DNA of 64,000 nt from Pseudomonadota bacterium (GTDB lineage: Bacteria > Myxococcota_A > UBA796 > SXON01): the NCBI GenBank assembly GCA_030685065.1, contig JAUXQH010000142.1, positions 87,014 to 151,013 of the forward strand, given 5' to 3'. The translations under genes and the position numbers were made by a program. This document shows, in pieces, positions 10,619 to 19,139 of this stretch. The notes beneath the pieces are model-generated. The model was not told the DNA's origin. It ran no database searches and saw nothing but the letters and a program-made list of their open reading frames with translations. Numbering within the stretch: position 1 is the stretch's first letter; every line of letters begins with the position of its first letter.

Positions 10619-11809
10619 TCATTCGGCCGGCGGCGGCACCGTGACGGTGAGCGTCCAGGCGTCGGGCTCCTCGACGTACTCGACCGGCGGATCGAGCAGC
10701 GCGTACCAGATTCCGAACGCCCCACCGCTCGCGATCCCGACCGCGCCCGCCCAGAACCACCAGCGCTGGGTGATCGGGGCCTCGGCGTAGCGCATCCCGC
10801 CCGCGTCGCTGACGCGGGGCTTCGTTTCGCGGGTCACGGTCGTGCGGGGGCTGCTGCTGGTGCGCGGAGGGGGCGTGGCGCGCGGGCTGGACGTGGTGCG
10901 AGGGCTCGGACGAGCCGCGCGCGTGGGCCGCGTGGCCACGGCGGCCTCCACGTCCTCCTCGTCGAGGTCGGGAAGCGGACCCGGGTCGGCTTCGGGGTCG
11001 GGGAGCTCCTCGGGCGTCTCCACCGGCGGCACGGCCGCCGCCATGGGGCCCGCCCCCGCTTCGGCGAGGCGGCGCGCCACGTCGTTGTAGGCGGCGTCGA
11101 CCGGGAGGGGCGGTGTCTCCTCGAGGGTGGCCGTCACCTCGGCGACGAGCTGCCCGCCGTCGGCGTACATCCGCGTGGACACGCCGCCATCCGCCGCGAC
11201 CCACCCGGTCACGACGTAGTCCACGCCCAGCGCCTCCCCGATGCGGCCCACCTCGTCCCACGGGCGCGCGCGCCGCGGGCCCTTCGCGACCGTCTCTTCG
11301 GCGGAGGCCAGGAGCGCCGCTGCGTCCGAAGACATCCGGGTGCCTCGCTCCTTGGCGTAGGCGGGCACGAGCGCCGCGGCCTCGGCGAAGCGGGCGCGGG
11401 CCTCGTCGGACTGGCCCGCCTTCTGGAGGCAGAGGCCGAGCAGGAACGTGGCGTCCGCGAGCTCGGAGCGGCGCCCCACGTCGGAGAACGCGGTGTCGTG
11501 CAGCCGGATGGCCTCGAGGAGCGGCGCGAGCGCGCCGGAGGCGTCTCCGGCCGTGAAGAGCCGGCGCCCCTCCGAAACCAGCTCGCGCGCCGCGCGGAGC
11601 GCGTCGTCCTGGCCCTTCGAGACGCCGTCCGCGATGTCGGAGCCCGAGAGCGGGTCGAGCGCGCCCTCCTCCAGGAACGCGTCGCGGACGCCCTGGGCCG
11701 CGGTCTGCGCGTCCGAGAACGCGACGCCGTAGCCATCGAAGACGAGCACCGCGACGGTCGCGGCGCTGGCGACCGCCCCGTGCCAGAGGAGGGCGAGCGC
11801 GAGCGTCAC
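10619..11809 (-). CDS. Secreted TPR-like protein with C-terminal membrane anchor, function unknown
   Basis: I start this at GTG 11809, which overlaps the stop of the upstream radical SAM gene by GTGA and yields a clean signal peptide (about 19 residues, ending ASAA). The 396-residue product contains a helical TPR-like region (about 75-160: ARELVSEGRRLFTAGD, FLLGLCLQKAGQSDEARARF), then a segment resembling lipoprotein-type domains that sense GTP-like or stress ligands (GEALGVDYVVTGWV), an acidic Pro-rich linker, a Thr/Ser/Pro/Arg-rich stretch, and one TM helix near the end (WWFWAGAVGIASGGAFG). Myxobacteria have many such TPR/PEGA-like envelope proteins. No enzymatic motif is visible. Confidence 0.75.
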   Translation of the reverse strand: MTLALALLWHGAVASAATVAVLVFDGYGVAFSDAQTAAQGVRDAFLEEGALDPLSGSDIADGVSKGQDDALRAARELVSEGRRLFTAGDASGALAPLLEAIRLHDTAFSDVGRRSELADATFLLGLCLQKAGQSDEARARFAEAAALVPAYAKERGTRMSSDAAALLASAEETVAKGPRRARPWDEVGRIGEALGVDYVVTGWVAADGGVSTRMYADGGQLVAEVTATLEETPPLPVDAAYNDVARRLAEAGAGPMAAAVPPVETPEELPDPEADPGPLPDLDEEDVEAAVATRPTRAARPSPRTTSSPRATPPPRTSSSPRTTVTRETKPRVSDAGGMRYAEAPITQRWWFWAGAVGIASGGAFGIWYALLDPPVEYVEEPDAWTLTVTVPPPAE

Positions 11810-13269
11810 GAGGTCACCACGCGCGCACGGACGATGCGCGCGGCTTCGGCGGTGCGGCGGTCGGCGCCCGGATCGCGCGGGGCGAGCCCGTGCGGCACGA
11901 TGCGGAGCAGCTTCCGACCGAGCGAGCGCGCGCCCTGGGCGTTGCTCGCGGAGCGGAGCACCGAGCGCCACCGGAGGGGGTGCCCGTAGAAGCGGAGATA
12001 GGCGAAGCGCTGGATCATGCGGAGCTCGAAGCGCGAGATCTCGCCCTCGAAGGGCTGCCTCGCGTAGTAGTCGTAGTCGGTGTAGTCGGAGGACATCTCG
12101 TACCCCTCGTCGACCATCTTGCGCCAGAGTTCCGTGCCCGGGATCGGGACGAACAGGGAGAAGCTCGCCTCGTCGGCCGGGAGACGCGTCGCCATCTCGA
12201 TCGTGGCGAGCATCTCGGCGCGGGTTTCACCCGGCGCGCCGAGCATCAGGAACAGCAGCGTCGCGACGCCGTGCTCCTTCGCCACGCGCACGGTGTGGTC
12301 GATGGCCTCGGCGGTGACCCCCTTCTTGTAGATGCCCTCGCGGATGTGCTCGGTGGCGCTCTCCATGCCGATGCCGACCTTGCGCAGGCCCACGTCCGCC
12401 ATGGTGCGCATGAGCTCCGGCGCGATGAGGTTCGCGCGGGTGGTGCAGCCCCAGAACAGCTCGAGGCGGGTCTCCTTCAGGAGCCGGCAGAACTCGGTGA
12501 CCCACTTCCGATTCGTGGTGAACGTGTCGTCCGTGAACCAGAAGCCCTCGATGGAGAAGCGTCGGTGCAGCTCCACGATCTCGGCGACCACGTGTCCGGG
12601 CGAGCGTGCGCGCAGCTTCTTTCCGAACATCGCGTCGAGCACGGGCTGACAGAAGCTGCACTCGTAGGGGCAGCCGCGGCTCGCCATCAGGTTCACGCCC
12701 CGCAGGCCGGGCCGGAAGCTGTCCAGCTGTCCCCACGCCGCGAGGTAGGCCTCCATGTCGAGGAGCTCCCACGCGGGGAACGGCAATTCGTCGAGGTCCT
12801 TGATGCCCGCCCGCCGCGTGCGCTCGTGGATCGTCGCACCCTCCTTCGTCCAGCAGCCCTCGACCGGGCCGCTCCCGCCCGCGAGCCACTGCTTCAGCAA
12901 CGCGACGGTCGACTCCTCGCCCTCGCCGAGCACCACCGCATCCACCGTGTCGAGCGCCATGAGCGCCGCCGGATCGGTGGTGGGGTGCGGGCCGCCCACG
13001 AACACCCGGAGGCCCCGCGCCTTGGCCATGCGCGCGGCCTCCAGCCCCTCTCCGAGCATGAGCGTGGACATCCCGATGCCGACGTAGTCGGGCTTCTCGC
13101 GGTCGAGGAAGGCCTCGATCAGCTCCAGGCGCGGGTCGAACGTGGTGTCGCACACGACGATCTCGACCGGCAGGCGGGCCTGGACGTAGGCGGCGAGCGT
13201 CGCGATGCCGAGCGGGTAGTCGCCCGAGGGGTAGCGGAAGCGCGGGAACAGGAGGGCGACTTTGGTCAT
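11806..13269 (-). CDS. B12-binding radical SAM protein
   Basis: The 487-residue enzyme (ATG 13269) has an N-terminal cobalamin-binding-like Rossmann domain (about 1-130, with VALLFPRFRYPSGDYPLG, VGIGMSTL and GEGEES) and a radical SAM barrel whose Cys200-x3-Cys204-x2-Cys207 (RGCPYECSFC) binds the 4Fe-4S cluster. The C-terminal region after PIPGTELWRKM is typical of B12-radical SAM enzymes (BchE/methyltransferase class) that act on secondary metabolites, lipids or tetrapyrroles. The gene is 28 bp downstream of a carbamoyltransferase, suggesting that both decorate the same small molecule. No DxHxxG cobalamin motif is obvious, which is common in this class. The substrate is unknown. Confidence 0.88.
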   Translation of the reverse strand: MTKVALLFPRFRYPSGDYPLGIATLAAYVQARLPVEIVVCDTTFDPRLELIEAFLDREKPDYVGIGMSTLMLGEGLEAARMAKARGLRVFVGGPHPTTDPAALMALDTVDAVVLGEGEESTVALLKQWLAGGSGPVEGCWTKEGATIHERTRRAGIKDLDELPFPAWELLDMEAYLAAWGQLDSFRPGLRGVNLMASRGCPYECSFCQPVLDAMFGKKLRARSPGHVVAEIVELHRRFSIEGFWFTDDTFTTNRKWVTEFCRLLKETRLELFWGCTTRANLIAPELMRTMADVGLRKVGIGMESATEHIREGIYKKGVTAEAIDHTVRVAKEHGVATLLFLMLGAPGETRAEMLATIEMATRLPADEASFSLFVPIPGTELWRKMVDEGYEMSSDYTDYDYYARQPFEGEISRFELRMIQRFAYLRFYGHPLRWRSVLRSASNAQGARSLGRKLLRIVPHGLAPRDPGADRRTAEAARIVRARVVTS

Positions 13270-13297
13270 GAAGGGCGTGGGCCGCTCGTGCGCGCCT

Positions 13298-14998
13298 TCA
13301 TACCGCGACCAGGTACGGGCCGATCGCCAGCGCGTCGATCCGCGCCGCGCGCCAGGTGGCGACGGCCTCCTCGGGGGTGCGGACGATGGGCTCCTCGTGC
13401 AGGTTGAAGCTGGTGTTGATGATGGCCGGCACGCCGGTGAGGCGACGGTAGGCCGCGACCGTCCGCGCCAGGCTCCGCGTCGTGACGGGGTCCGCGAGCT
13501 GGGGGCGGATGGAGCCGTCGACATGCACGGCCGCGGGGCACGCGGCGGCGAACGCGGGGCGGGCCTGCGCGGTGACCGTCATGTAGCGGGCGGCCTCCCG
13601 GACGGTCTCGAGGCCGAGGACCCACTCGTCGGCGTCCTCCGCGAGGAGCACCGGGGCGAACGGCATGAAGTCGGAGCGGGAGAGCGCGACGTTCAGGCGA
13701 TCGGTCATCGCGCGGTCGGTCGCCGCGGCCAGGATCGACCGGTTTCCCAGGGCGCGGGGACCAAACTCCATGGCGCCGTCGAACCGCGCCACGATCTGAC
13801 CGCGGGCGAGGCGCGCGGCGACCTGCTCCTCGAGGTCCTGGACGCGGCGGGCCGGCAGCCCGGCGCGGACCAGCGCGCCGCCGATGGCGTCGGCGTCCCA
13901 CGAGGGGCCGAGGAACGCGTGGGGGATCGCGGTGGGGCCGGCGCCCGGGGTCCGCGTGGCCCACGCGAGGAGGGCGGCGCCGACGGCGAGCCCGCCATCC
14001 CCCATGTGGGGGAAGATGTGGAGGCTCGAGAGGCCCGGAAGCGCGCCGATGTGTTGGTTGAGCCGAACGTTGGCGAACACCCCCCCCGCGAGCGCGACGT
14101 GGCCGAGCCCGGTGCGGGCCATCCACGCGGCGACGAGCCCGCCGAGCTCGTCCTCCAGGCCCTTCTGGAGCCACGCGCACACATCTTCGCGTCGGTACGG
14201 GCGCAGACCCTCGAGCCACGGTCGGAGGGGCGCGCCGAAGTGCTCGGTGAACGTGCGTGCGTCGCGCGGTCCGGTGAACGGGAAGGGGACGCGCACGGCC
14301 GCGGGGTCACCGAGGGCGGCGAGCCCGGTGAGCTTGCCCTCGTGGCGGAACGGTCGGAACCCGAGAAACCCGGTGAGCGTGGCGTAGAGGAGCCCGTACG
14401 AGTGCGGGTAGGGCATGGCCGCGAGGCGCTCGAGGCCGCGCGCCGAGCTGCGGTAGACCGTGAGCGCGAGGCCGTCTCCGATGCCGTCCGCGATGACGAC
14501 GAGGGTGTCGATGTGGGGCGCGGTGTAGGCGGCCGCGGCGGCGTGGCAACGGTGATGGTCGTACAGCTCGACCGGCGCGGTCGCGACGGCGTACCGGACG
14601 TGGCGGGCGAGCATCCGGCGAAGCGCCGGGGTGAGCGCGCGAACCGCGCCGGACTCGGACCGCAGGTGCGGGAACGGGCTCTCGAACTGCATCCACTCGG
14701 CCAGCCGCGCGCCGGCCCCCGGATGCTCCTGGTAGAACCAACCGTCGTCGAGCTTGAAGCGCTTCTGCGCCGACCGAAATCCGCGGAGCACGGGGTTCGG
14801 GTTCACGAAGCCGGAGTACGCGACGATGTCCACCGCGCCGACGCGCGTCAGGCACTCGCGGATGGCGTGCTCGGGCCAGCCGCCCTGCCCCTTGCTGCGG
14901 GTGTAGCGCTCCTCGCTGGACGCCGCGACCACGACGCCGTCCTGGACCACCGCCGCGCCCGCGTCGTGCGTGCCGTCGTAGATGCCGAGGACGACCAT
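13298..14998 (-). CDS. NodU/CmcH-type carbamoyltransferase
   Basis: The 566-residue enzyme has the two expected domains. The N-terminal Kae1-like part begins VVLGIYDGTHDAGAAVV and contains the metal-binding histidines of DHHRCHAAAA (His148, His149, His152), and ALAGGVFANVRLNQ follows. The YrdC-like C-terminal part has the FGPRALGNRSIL nucleotide motif and ends with the conserved INTSFNLHEEPIV. These enzymes transfer a carbamoyl group from carbamoyl phosphate, via carbamoyl-AMP, to hydroxyls of antibiotics, Nod factors or tobramycin-type sugars. Its only biosynthetic neighbour is the B12 radical SAM protein, so a small unrecognised modification locus is likely. The start is shared with a divergent transcription zone of 59 bp. 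Confidence 0.93.
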   Translation of the reverse strand: MVVLGIYDGTHDAGAAVVQDGVVVAASSEERYTRSKGQGGWPEHAIRECLTRVGAVDIVAYSGFVNPNPVLRGFRSAQKRFKLDDGWFYQEHPGAGARLAEWMQFESPFPHLRSESGAVRALTPALRRMLARHVRYAVATAPVELYDHHRCHAAAAAYTAPHIDTLVVIADGIGDGLALTVYRSSARGLERLAAMPYPHSYGLLYATLTGFLGFRPFRHEGKLTGLAALGDPAAVRVPFPFTGPRDARTFTEHFGAPLRPWLEGLRPYRREDVCAWLQKGLEDELGGLVAAWMARTGLGHVALAGGVFANVRLNQHIGALPGLSSLHIFPHMGDGGLAVGAALLAWATRTPGAGPTAIPHAFLGPSWDADAIGGALVRAGLPARRVQDLEEQVAARLARGQIVARFDGAMEFGPRALGNRSILAAATDRAMTDRLNVALSRSDFMPFAPVLLAEDADEWVLGLETVREAARYMTVTAQARPAFAAACPAAVHVDGSIRPQLADPVTTRSLARTVAAYRRLTGVPAIINTSFNLHEEPIVRTPEEAVATWRAARIDALAIGPYLVAV

Positions 14999-15057
14999 TG
15001 CGCCAAGGATGCCACGGTTTGGAGCGCAAGGGCGGCCGTTGGGGTAACCTCGGCGTC

Positions 15058-16905
15058 ATGCGTACCCTCTTTTCCCTCGCCCTCCTCGGCGCGTGCAGCG
15101 ACTACGACCTCACCGGCAAGGACGAGAATCCGGACGGCGGCCAGGACTCGGGCGGCACCGACACGCGCGACACCGACGGCGGGTCCTCGTGCGAGCTGCG
15201 CGACTTCCCCGCCGAAGCCGTGCCGGCGAACGACGCGTGCGACTTCGAGATCGGCGGATTCGAGCCGGTGATCGAGTGGTCGGTGCCGGGCAAGTGGTCC
15301 ACGGCGCTGCCGGTCGTCGGGGACCTCGACGGGGACGGCCTCCCCGAGATCGTCGCCATCTGGTCCGGGATCTTCACCAGCGGCACGATCGAGGCCTGGC
15401 ACGGGGACGGGTCCGGCAAGCTGTGGGACAACCCCTCGATCGACGTCGGGTACGGGTCGGGCTCCGCGCTGGCGGACCTCGATGACGACGGGTGGGCCGA
15501 GGTGATCGTGTGCCTCGACAAGGGGTTCGGCGCCGGCATGGCGATCGGCGCGCTCGAGGGCAGCACGGGCGAGCTCCTGTGGGAATCGGAGACCTACACG
15601 GACGGCGAGTTCAACTACGCCACCGGGATCGCCGTGTCGGACATGGATCACGACGGCAGCCCGGAGATCATCGCGGGCCGCGTCATCCTCAACGCGGACG
15701 GCACCCAGCGCGCGGAGGGGCGCGGGGACGGCATCGGCGCGAGCGCTGGCTTCGGGGCCCTGCTCGAGGGCGCGCACCCCGCGGTGGCCGACCTCGATCT
15801 GGACGGCGAGGAGGAGGTCATCACCGGCAGCCACATCTACGACATCGACGGGAACGCGATCGTTCGCACGGGCGAGGTCGACGGCGCGGTCTCCGTGGCC
15901 AACCTGGACAGCGACCCCGAGGGCGAGTTCGTCGTGACGAACGGGAACTCCGTGCGCGCCCACGACACCGACGGCTCCTTGCTCTGGGGCCCGACCGTCA
16001 ACCCCTCCGCGAACATCTTCCCGGTCGCCGCGATCGGCGACATCGACGGCGACGGCATGCCCGAGATCATCGTGGCCGGCGGCAACGAGATCTGGGCGCT
16101 CAATCACGACGGCACCCCGCTCTGGGACAACCGCGTCACCGACGAGACCGGCGCCACCGGCGCGTCGATCTTCGACTTCGACGGGGACGGCGTGCCCGAG
16201 GTCGTCTACATCGACGAAGTGGAGATGGTCGCCTACAACGGCGCCGACGGAGTCGTGAAGTTCCTCAGTCGCGAACACGCCTCGGTGACGATGTACGACT
16301 ACCCGGTCATCGCGGACCTCGACGGCGACGGCCACACCGAGATCGTCGTCGCGAACCAGGGCGACGACGGCATCACGATCTACCAGGACGCCACGAACTC
16401 CTGGGCGCCCTCCCGCGCGGTCTGGAACCAGCACGCCTACACGATCACCAACATCAACGACGACCTGTCGGTGCCGGTGACCGCGATTCCCAACTTCACC
16501 CTCTACAACAGCTACCACTCGGCCCTCCCGACGGTGGGCGGCGAGGCGCTGGGGAACGAGCTCGAGGCGGAGATCCTCGATGTCTGCGCTGATGACTGTG
16601 ACAGCGGCACGCTCCGCGTCTGGGGCCGCGGCCGCAACAGCGGCAACGGCGACCTCGAGGCGGGCATCCAGATCTCGCTCTACGGCACCCCGGATGACGT
16701 GCTGCTCGGCACCGCGGTGACCACGGCGATCACCCCCGCGCTGATGAGCACCGAGAGCGTGGAGTTCGTGGTGGACACCGCCCTGCTCGACGGCGTCACC
16801 GGCTTGGAGCTGCGCGTCGATGACGACGGCACGGGCACGGGGCTCATCGCCGAGTGCGTGGAGACGAACAACGGGTTCGCGGAGGCCGGCTCGTGGTGTG
16901 ACTGA
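15058..16905 (+). CDS. FG-GAP/VCBS-repeat surface lipoprotein (copy 1)
   Basis: Starting at ATG 15058 gives a lipoprotein signal with LLGAC (Cys13) and a 615-residue product. After an acidic Asp/Gly/Thr linker come at least six FG-GAP/VCBS-like repeats with calcium-binding patterns (VVGDLDGDGLPEIV, ADLDDDGWAEV, VADLDLDGEEEV, GDIDGDGMPEI, FDFDGDGVPEVV, ADLDGDGHTEI), which should fold as an integrin-like beta-propeller. The C-terminal 150 residues resemble a CARDB/adhesion-like beta-sandwich ending EAGSWCD. It is a clear paralogue of the gene at 23598-25529, sharing the order of modules and the Trp/Asn-rich block AVWNQHAYTITNIN. An outer-membrane, calcium-stabilised binding protein is likely; its ligand is unknown. 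Confidence 0.85.
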   Translation: MRTLFSLALLGACSDYDLTGKDENPDGGQDSGGTDTRDTDGGSSCELRDFPAEAVPANDACDFEIGGFEPVIEWSVPGKWSTALPVVGDLDGDGLPEIVAIWSGIFTSGTIEAWHGDGSGKLWDNPSIDVGYGSGSALADLDDDGWAEVIVCLDKGFGAGMAIGALEGSTGELLWESETYTDGEFNYATGIAVSDMDHDGSPEIIAGRVILNADGTQRAEGRGDGIGASAGFGALLEGAHPAVADLDLDGEEEVITGSHIYDIDGNAIVRTGEVDGAVSVANLDSDPEGEFVVTNGNSVRAHDTDGSLLWGPTVNPSANIFPVAAIGDIDGDGMPEIIVAGGNEIWALNHDGTPLWDNRVTDETGATGASIFDFDGDGVPEVVYIDEVEMVAYNGADGVVKFLSREHASVTMYDYPVIADLDGDGHTEIVVANQGDDGITIYQDATNSWAPSRAVWNQHAYTITNINDDLSVPVTAIPNFTLYNSYHSALPTVGGEALGNELEAEILDVCADDCDSGTLRVWGRGRNSGNGDLEAGIQISLYGTPDDVLLGTAVTTAITPALMSTESVEFVVDTALLDGVTGLELRVDDDGTGTGLIAECVETNNGFAEAGSWCD

Positions 16906-16992
16906 GGGGCGGGCGGTCCCGTCGCGCGGAGGTGTCGGGGCGCTGGTGCTGCAGGGCTTCGGGGTGGCGCCGTAATGTCTCGCACGAGGGGG

Positions 16993-17011
16993 GCCCGCGG
17001 CTCGCGGACTC
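16993..17011. repeat. 19-bp direct repeat, left copy
   Basis: GCCCGCGGCTCGCGGACTC occurs here and again, identical, at 17262-17280. The two copies bracket about 250 bp of non-coding DNA next to a broken glycosyltransferase gene. Recombination between such copies, or insertion and loss of a small element, could explain the arrangement. Confidence 0.8.
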
Positions 17012-17230
17012 GCCGCCGCGTCTCCTCCGGGCTCGCGGCAAGCCGCTCGGTCGTCGGGACCGCCGCCTTGGGGGCGGCCGTCCCGCCGGACGCGCCGCCG
17101 GGGGCGGCGCCCCTCCGGCCCCGCTGGGCCGGTGTTGCTCCAGATTGGCGCTGACACGCCGGACCCACAGCATTCCTCACCTTCTCTGCCGGACCAACGC
17201 ATCGGCTCGCGGCCGCTCGGGACGTCCGTT

Positions 17231-17258
17231 CGTCGAGGATGCCGTCGTATCCTCGACG
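17231..17258. other. Perfect 10-bp inverted repeat (stem-loop)
   Basis: CGTCGAGGAT and ATCCTCGACG are exact reverse complements separated by 8 nt. No T-run follows on either strand, so it is not a standard intrinsic terminator. It lies just beyond the 3' end of the glycosyltransferase remnant and just before the right 19-bp repeat; it may be a relic of a terminator or of a small mobile sequence. Confidence 0.6.
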
Positions 17259-17261
17259 CCC

Positions 17262-17280
17262 GCCCGCGGCTCGCGGACTC
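17262..17280. repeat. 19-bp direct repeat, right copy
   Basis: Identical to 16993-17011 over 19 bases. It ends 13 bp before the stop codon of the glycosyltransferase remnant. Confidence 0.8.
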
Positions 17281-17292
17281 ACCCCCCGCCGC

Positions 17293-17630
17293 TCACCGCC
17301 CCCGCACCAGGTCGACCGTTCCCGCCACGATCGCCACCGCCACCACGTCCTCGACCGAGGCAGGGCGGAGCCGATGGCGGCGGCCGCGCCGGTGTTTCGC
17401 GCGGACGCCGGTCCGGCGTTTGCTTGCCGGAGGAGCTGTACCCGCGGGCCCGACGCTGGCGTGGGAGGCGCCACGATGGGGGTCGGCGAGCCGTCATCGA
17501 CCACCAGCAGCTCCGCGGGCGGCGGATCGCACGCCAGCAGCGCCGCGAGGCAGCGGTCGAGGTCCTCGCGCACCTCCGCCGTGCGCGCGAGCACGGGCAC
17601 GATGGCGGAGAAACGGGGGGGCGAGGACAT
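17293..17630 (-). pseudogene. Family 2 glycosyltransferase remnant with internal deletion
   Basis: The frame from ATG 17630 begins PPRFSAIVPVLAR, LVVDDGS and RQANAGPASARNTGAAA, which closely matches the N-terminal 70 or so residues of the intact glycosyltransferase read from 27400. After about 95 codons that frame loses all similarity. The shifted frame then reads VEDVVAVAIVAGTVDLVRGR and stops at 17293-17295, matching the C-terminal VERTTVAGAVVAGGVDFLRGR of the intact copy. About 200 central codons, including the DxD motif, are missing and the ends are out of frame. The gene is therefore a deletion pseudogene and a paralogue of the copy 10 kb away. The original frame stays open to 16680, but this is accidental. 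Confidence 0.8.
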
Positions 17631-17687
17631 CGGTGCGAGTGTACCCGTCTGCCGACGTCCGCCCCGCCCCGCCCGCCCCCCGACGCA

Positions 17688-18287
17688 TCACCGCCGGCTG
17701 GTCTGCCCCACCTGCTCGCTCTTCGGCTCCTTCGAGAGGAACGTGATCGAGTCGGCGAGGTCCTCGAAGGCCGCCCCGAGCATGTCCCCCTGATCCTTGA
17801 GCGGCAGGTCCGGATTCACCGCCTCGGCGCGCGCCTGGACGGCCCGCACCCACGGGGTCAGGTCGTCCCGCCCGCGCGCCTGCGCGATGGAGGAGAGTGT
17901 CAGCGCGCTCTCGATCAGCGCGGAGCGTGCCCACCCGGAGATGTCCTTCGAGAGCACCTGGGTGCGCTCGATGTTGCCGGCGTAGGTGTCGATGTTGTCG
18001 ATCCGCGCCCGCACGTTGGCGTCGTCGCCCGCGAGCGTGCGGAGGGCCTCGGCCGTGTGATTGAGGGCGCGCACGAGCGTGCGGTTCTGCGGGTCGGGGC
18101 GTGCGCGCAGATCGCGCGCCTCGTCGCGGAGCGCGTCGACGGCGAGGCGCCGCTCGATCTGCACCTCCCTCGCCGCCTGCTCCGCCTTCTCGGCCATCGG
18201 CTTCACCGCTTCCTCGCTCTTGCCGCACGCGCCCAGCGTCAGCAGCGCCAGGCCCGCGATCGTGGTCACCACTTTGCCAGGTCGCAT
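17688..18287 (-). CDS. Helical lipoprotein of unknown function
   Basis: ATG 18287 gives a lipoprotein signal (positive start MRPGK, hydrophobic core, lipobox LGAC). The 199-residue product is Ala/Glu/Arg-rich and predicted all-helical, with coiled-coil-like stretches (EAVKPMAEKAEQAARE, LRDEARDLRARPD), and no enzyme motif. It is probably a periplasmic or outer-membrane-anchored structural lipoprotein. It ends 57 bp from the start of the glycosyltransferase remnant and diverges from the zinc-ribbon/MopE pair across about 130 bp, in which I see no firm promoter. Confidence 0.7.
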   Translation of the reverse strand: MRPGKVVTTIAGLALLTLGACGKSEEAVKPMAEKAEQAAREVQIERRLAVDALRDEARDLRARPDPQNRTLVRALNHTAEALRTLAGDDANVRARIDNIDTYAGNIERTQVLSKDISGWARSALIESALTLSSIAQARGRDDLTPWVRAVQARAEAVNPDLPLKDQGDMLGAAFEDLADSITFLSKEPKSEQVGQTSRR

Positions 18288-18418
18288 CTCGCTCCTCTCG
18301 TATAGGCCTCCAGTGTGGACACGGGCGAGCGGACGAAAACGTGAGCCCCGACCGGCGCGCGGGATCCCGAGCGCGCGCGGGCGTTGACGCTGCCCCCGCG
18401 GCCATGGCACGATGAGAG

Positions 18419-18775
18419 ATGCTCTCCGCCTGCCACGCCTGCGGTTGTCACGTCCGGATGACCGACTCCAATTGCCCGCACTGCTCGGCGCCTTTCTCGC
18501 CCGCGTCCGCGCGCCGCGCGGCCACCGTGGTCCTGATGGGGCTGGCCCTGGCCGGCTGCCCGCCCGGCGAGGAGGCCGAGTGTCCCAAGGGCGACACGGC
18601 CGTCATGGCGCTGTACGGCGTGGCGGACACCGTGAGCGAGGCCGACGATGACTGCGACGGGTGGACGGAGCTCGAAGGCGACTGCAACGACGCCGACGCC
18701 ACGATCCACCCCGAGGTGACCGAGACCGAGGGCGACGGCCTCGACACCAACTGTGACGGCGAGGACGACACCTGA
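18419..18775 (+). CDS. Zinc-ribbon/TM mini-protein with MopE-type metal-binding motif (copy 1)
   Basis: The 118-residue protein joins three parts. An N-terminal treble of CxxC knuckles (Cys5/Cys8 and Cys19/Cys22: SACHACGC, NCPHCSAPF) looks like a zinc ribbon. A hydrophobic stretch (about 35-47) could be a TM helix or cryptic lipoprotein signal ending AGC. The acidic tail DGWTELEGDCNDADATIHPE then D-N-C-DG-ED is the MopE/putative-metal-binding Asp/Cys motif, known for copper in MopE and calcium-like folds elsewhere. Its stop (18773-18775) overlaps the ATG of its twin by one base. The two are about 65% alike and clearly arose by tandem duplication. Confidence 0.75.
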   Translation: MLSACHACGCHVRMTDSNCPHCSAPFSPASARRAATVVLMGLALAGCPPGEEAECPKGDTAVMALYGVADTVSEADDDCDGWTELEGDCNDADATIHPEVTETEGDGLDTNCDGEDDT

Positions 18776-19134
18776 TGCTCTCCGCTTGCCCCGCCTGCGG
18801 CTGCTACGTCCGCGTCACCGCCGAGAGCTGCCCACACTGCTCCGCGCCTTTTTCGCCCGCGGCCGCGCGCCGCGCCGCCACCGTCGTGCTCATGGGCCTC
18901 GCGCTGGTCGGCCCGGGCTGCGTGGGGCAGCAGGCGCTCTACGGCGTGCCGGACACCTCGGCGCAGGCCGAATACGGCGTGGCGGACACCGGGCGCTTCG
19001 TGGATGACGACGAGGACGGCTGGACCGAAGTGGACGGCGACTGCAACGACGCGGACGCGACGATCCACCCCGAGGCCACCGAGGTCGCGGGAGACGGCGT
19101 CGATTCGGACTGCGACGGCGCGGACGACACGTAG
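18775..19134 (+). CDS. Zinc-ribbon/TM mini-protein with MopE-type metal-binding motif (copy 2)
   Basis: The 119-residue twin of the preceding gene has the same layout: SACPACGC and SCPHCSAPF knuckles, a hydrophobic stretch ending GPGC, a spacer with two near-repeats (YGVPDTSAQ, YGVADTGRF), then an Asp-rich MopE-type tail (DGWTEVDGDCNDADATIHPE, DGVDSDCDGADD). The start overlaps the previous stop (TGATG), so translation is coupled. The spacer is more divergent than the ribbon and tail, which suggests selection on both metal sites. The SPASM radical SAM gene lies tail-to-tail 5 bp away. Confidence 0.75.
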   Translation: MLSACPACGCYVRVTAESCPHCSAPFSPAAARRAATVVLMGLALVGPGCVGQQALYGVPDTSAQAEYGVADTGRFVDDDEDGWTEVDGDCNDADATIHPEATEVAGDGVDSDCDGADDT

Positions 19135-19139
19135 GCCAA

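Larger units (their letters stand above)
16906..17292. other. 387-bp non-coding stretch with repeats and hairpins
   Basis: I see no convincing gene between the FG-GAP lipoprotein and the glycosyltransferase remnant. The stretch is extremely GC-rich and contains two copies of a 19-bp direct repeat 269 bp apart, a near-palindrome around 17058-17087 (GGGACCGCCGCC facing GGGCGGCCGTCCC) and a perfect 10-bp hairpin at 17231-17258. It probably represents eroded or inserted DNA tied to the decay of the neighbouring glycosyltransferase. Confidence 0.6.

Noticed and set aside
16680..17292. Continuation of the glycosyltransferase-remnant frame as a 316-residue protein
   Set aside because: After about 95 codons it is Arg/Ala/Gly-rich without similarity and runs antisense into the FG-GAP lipoprotein.
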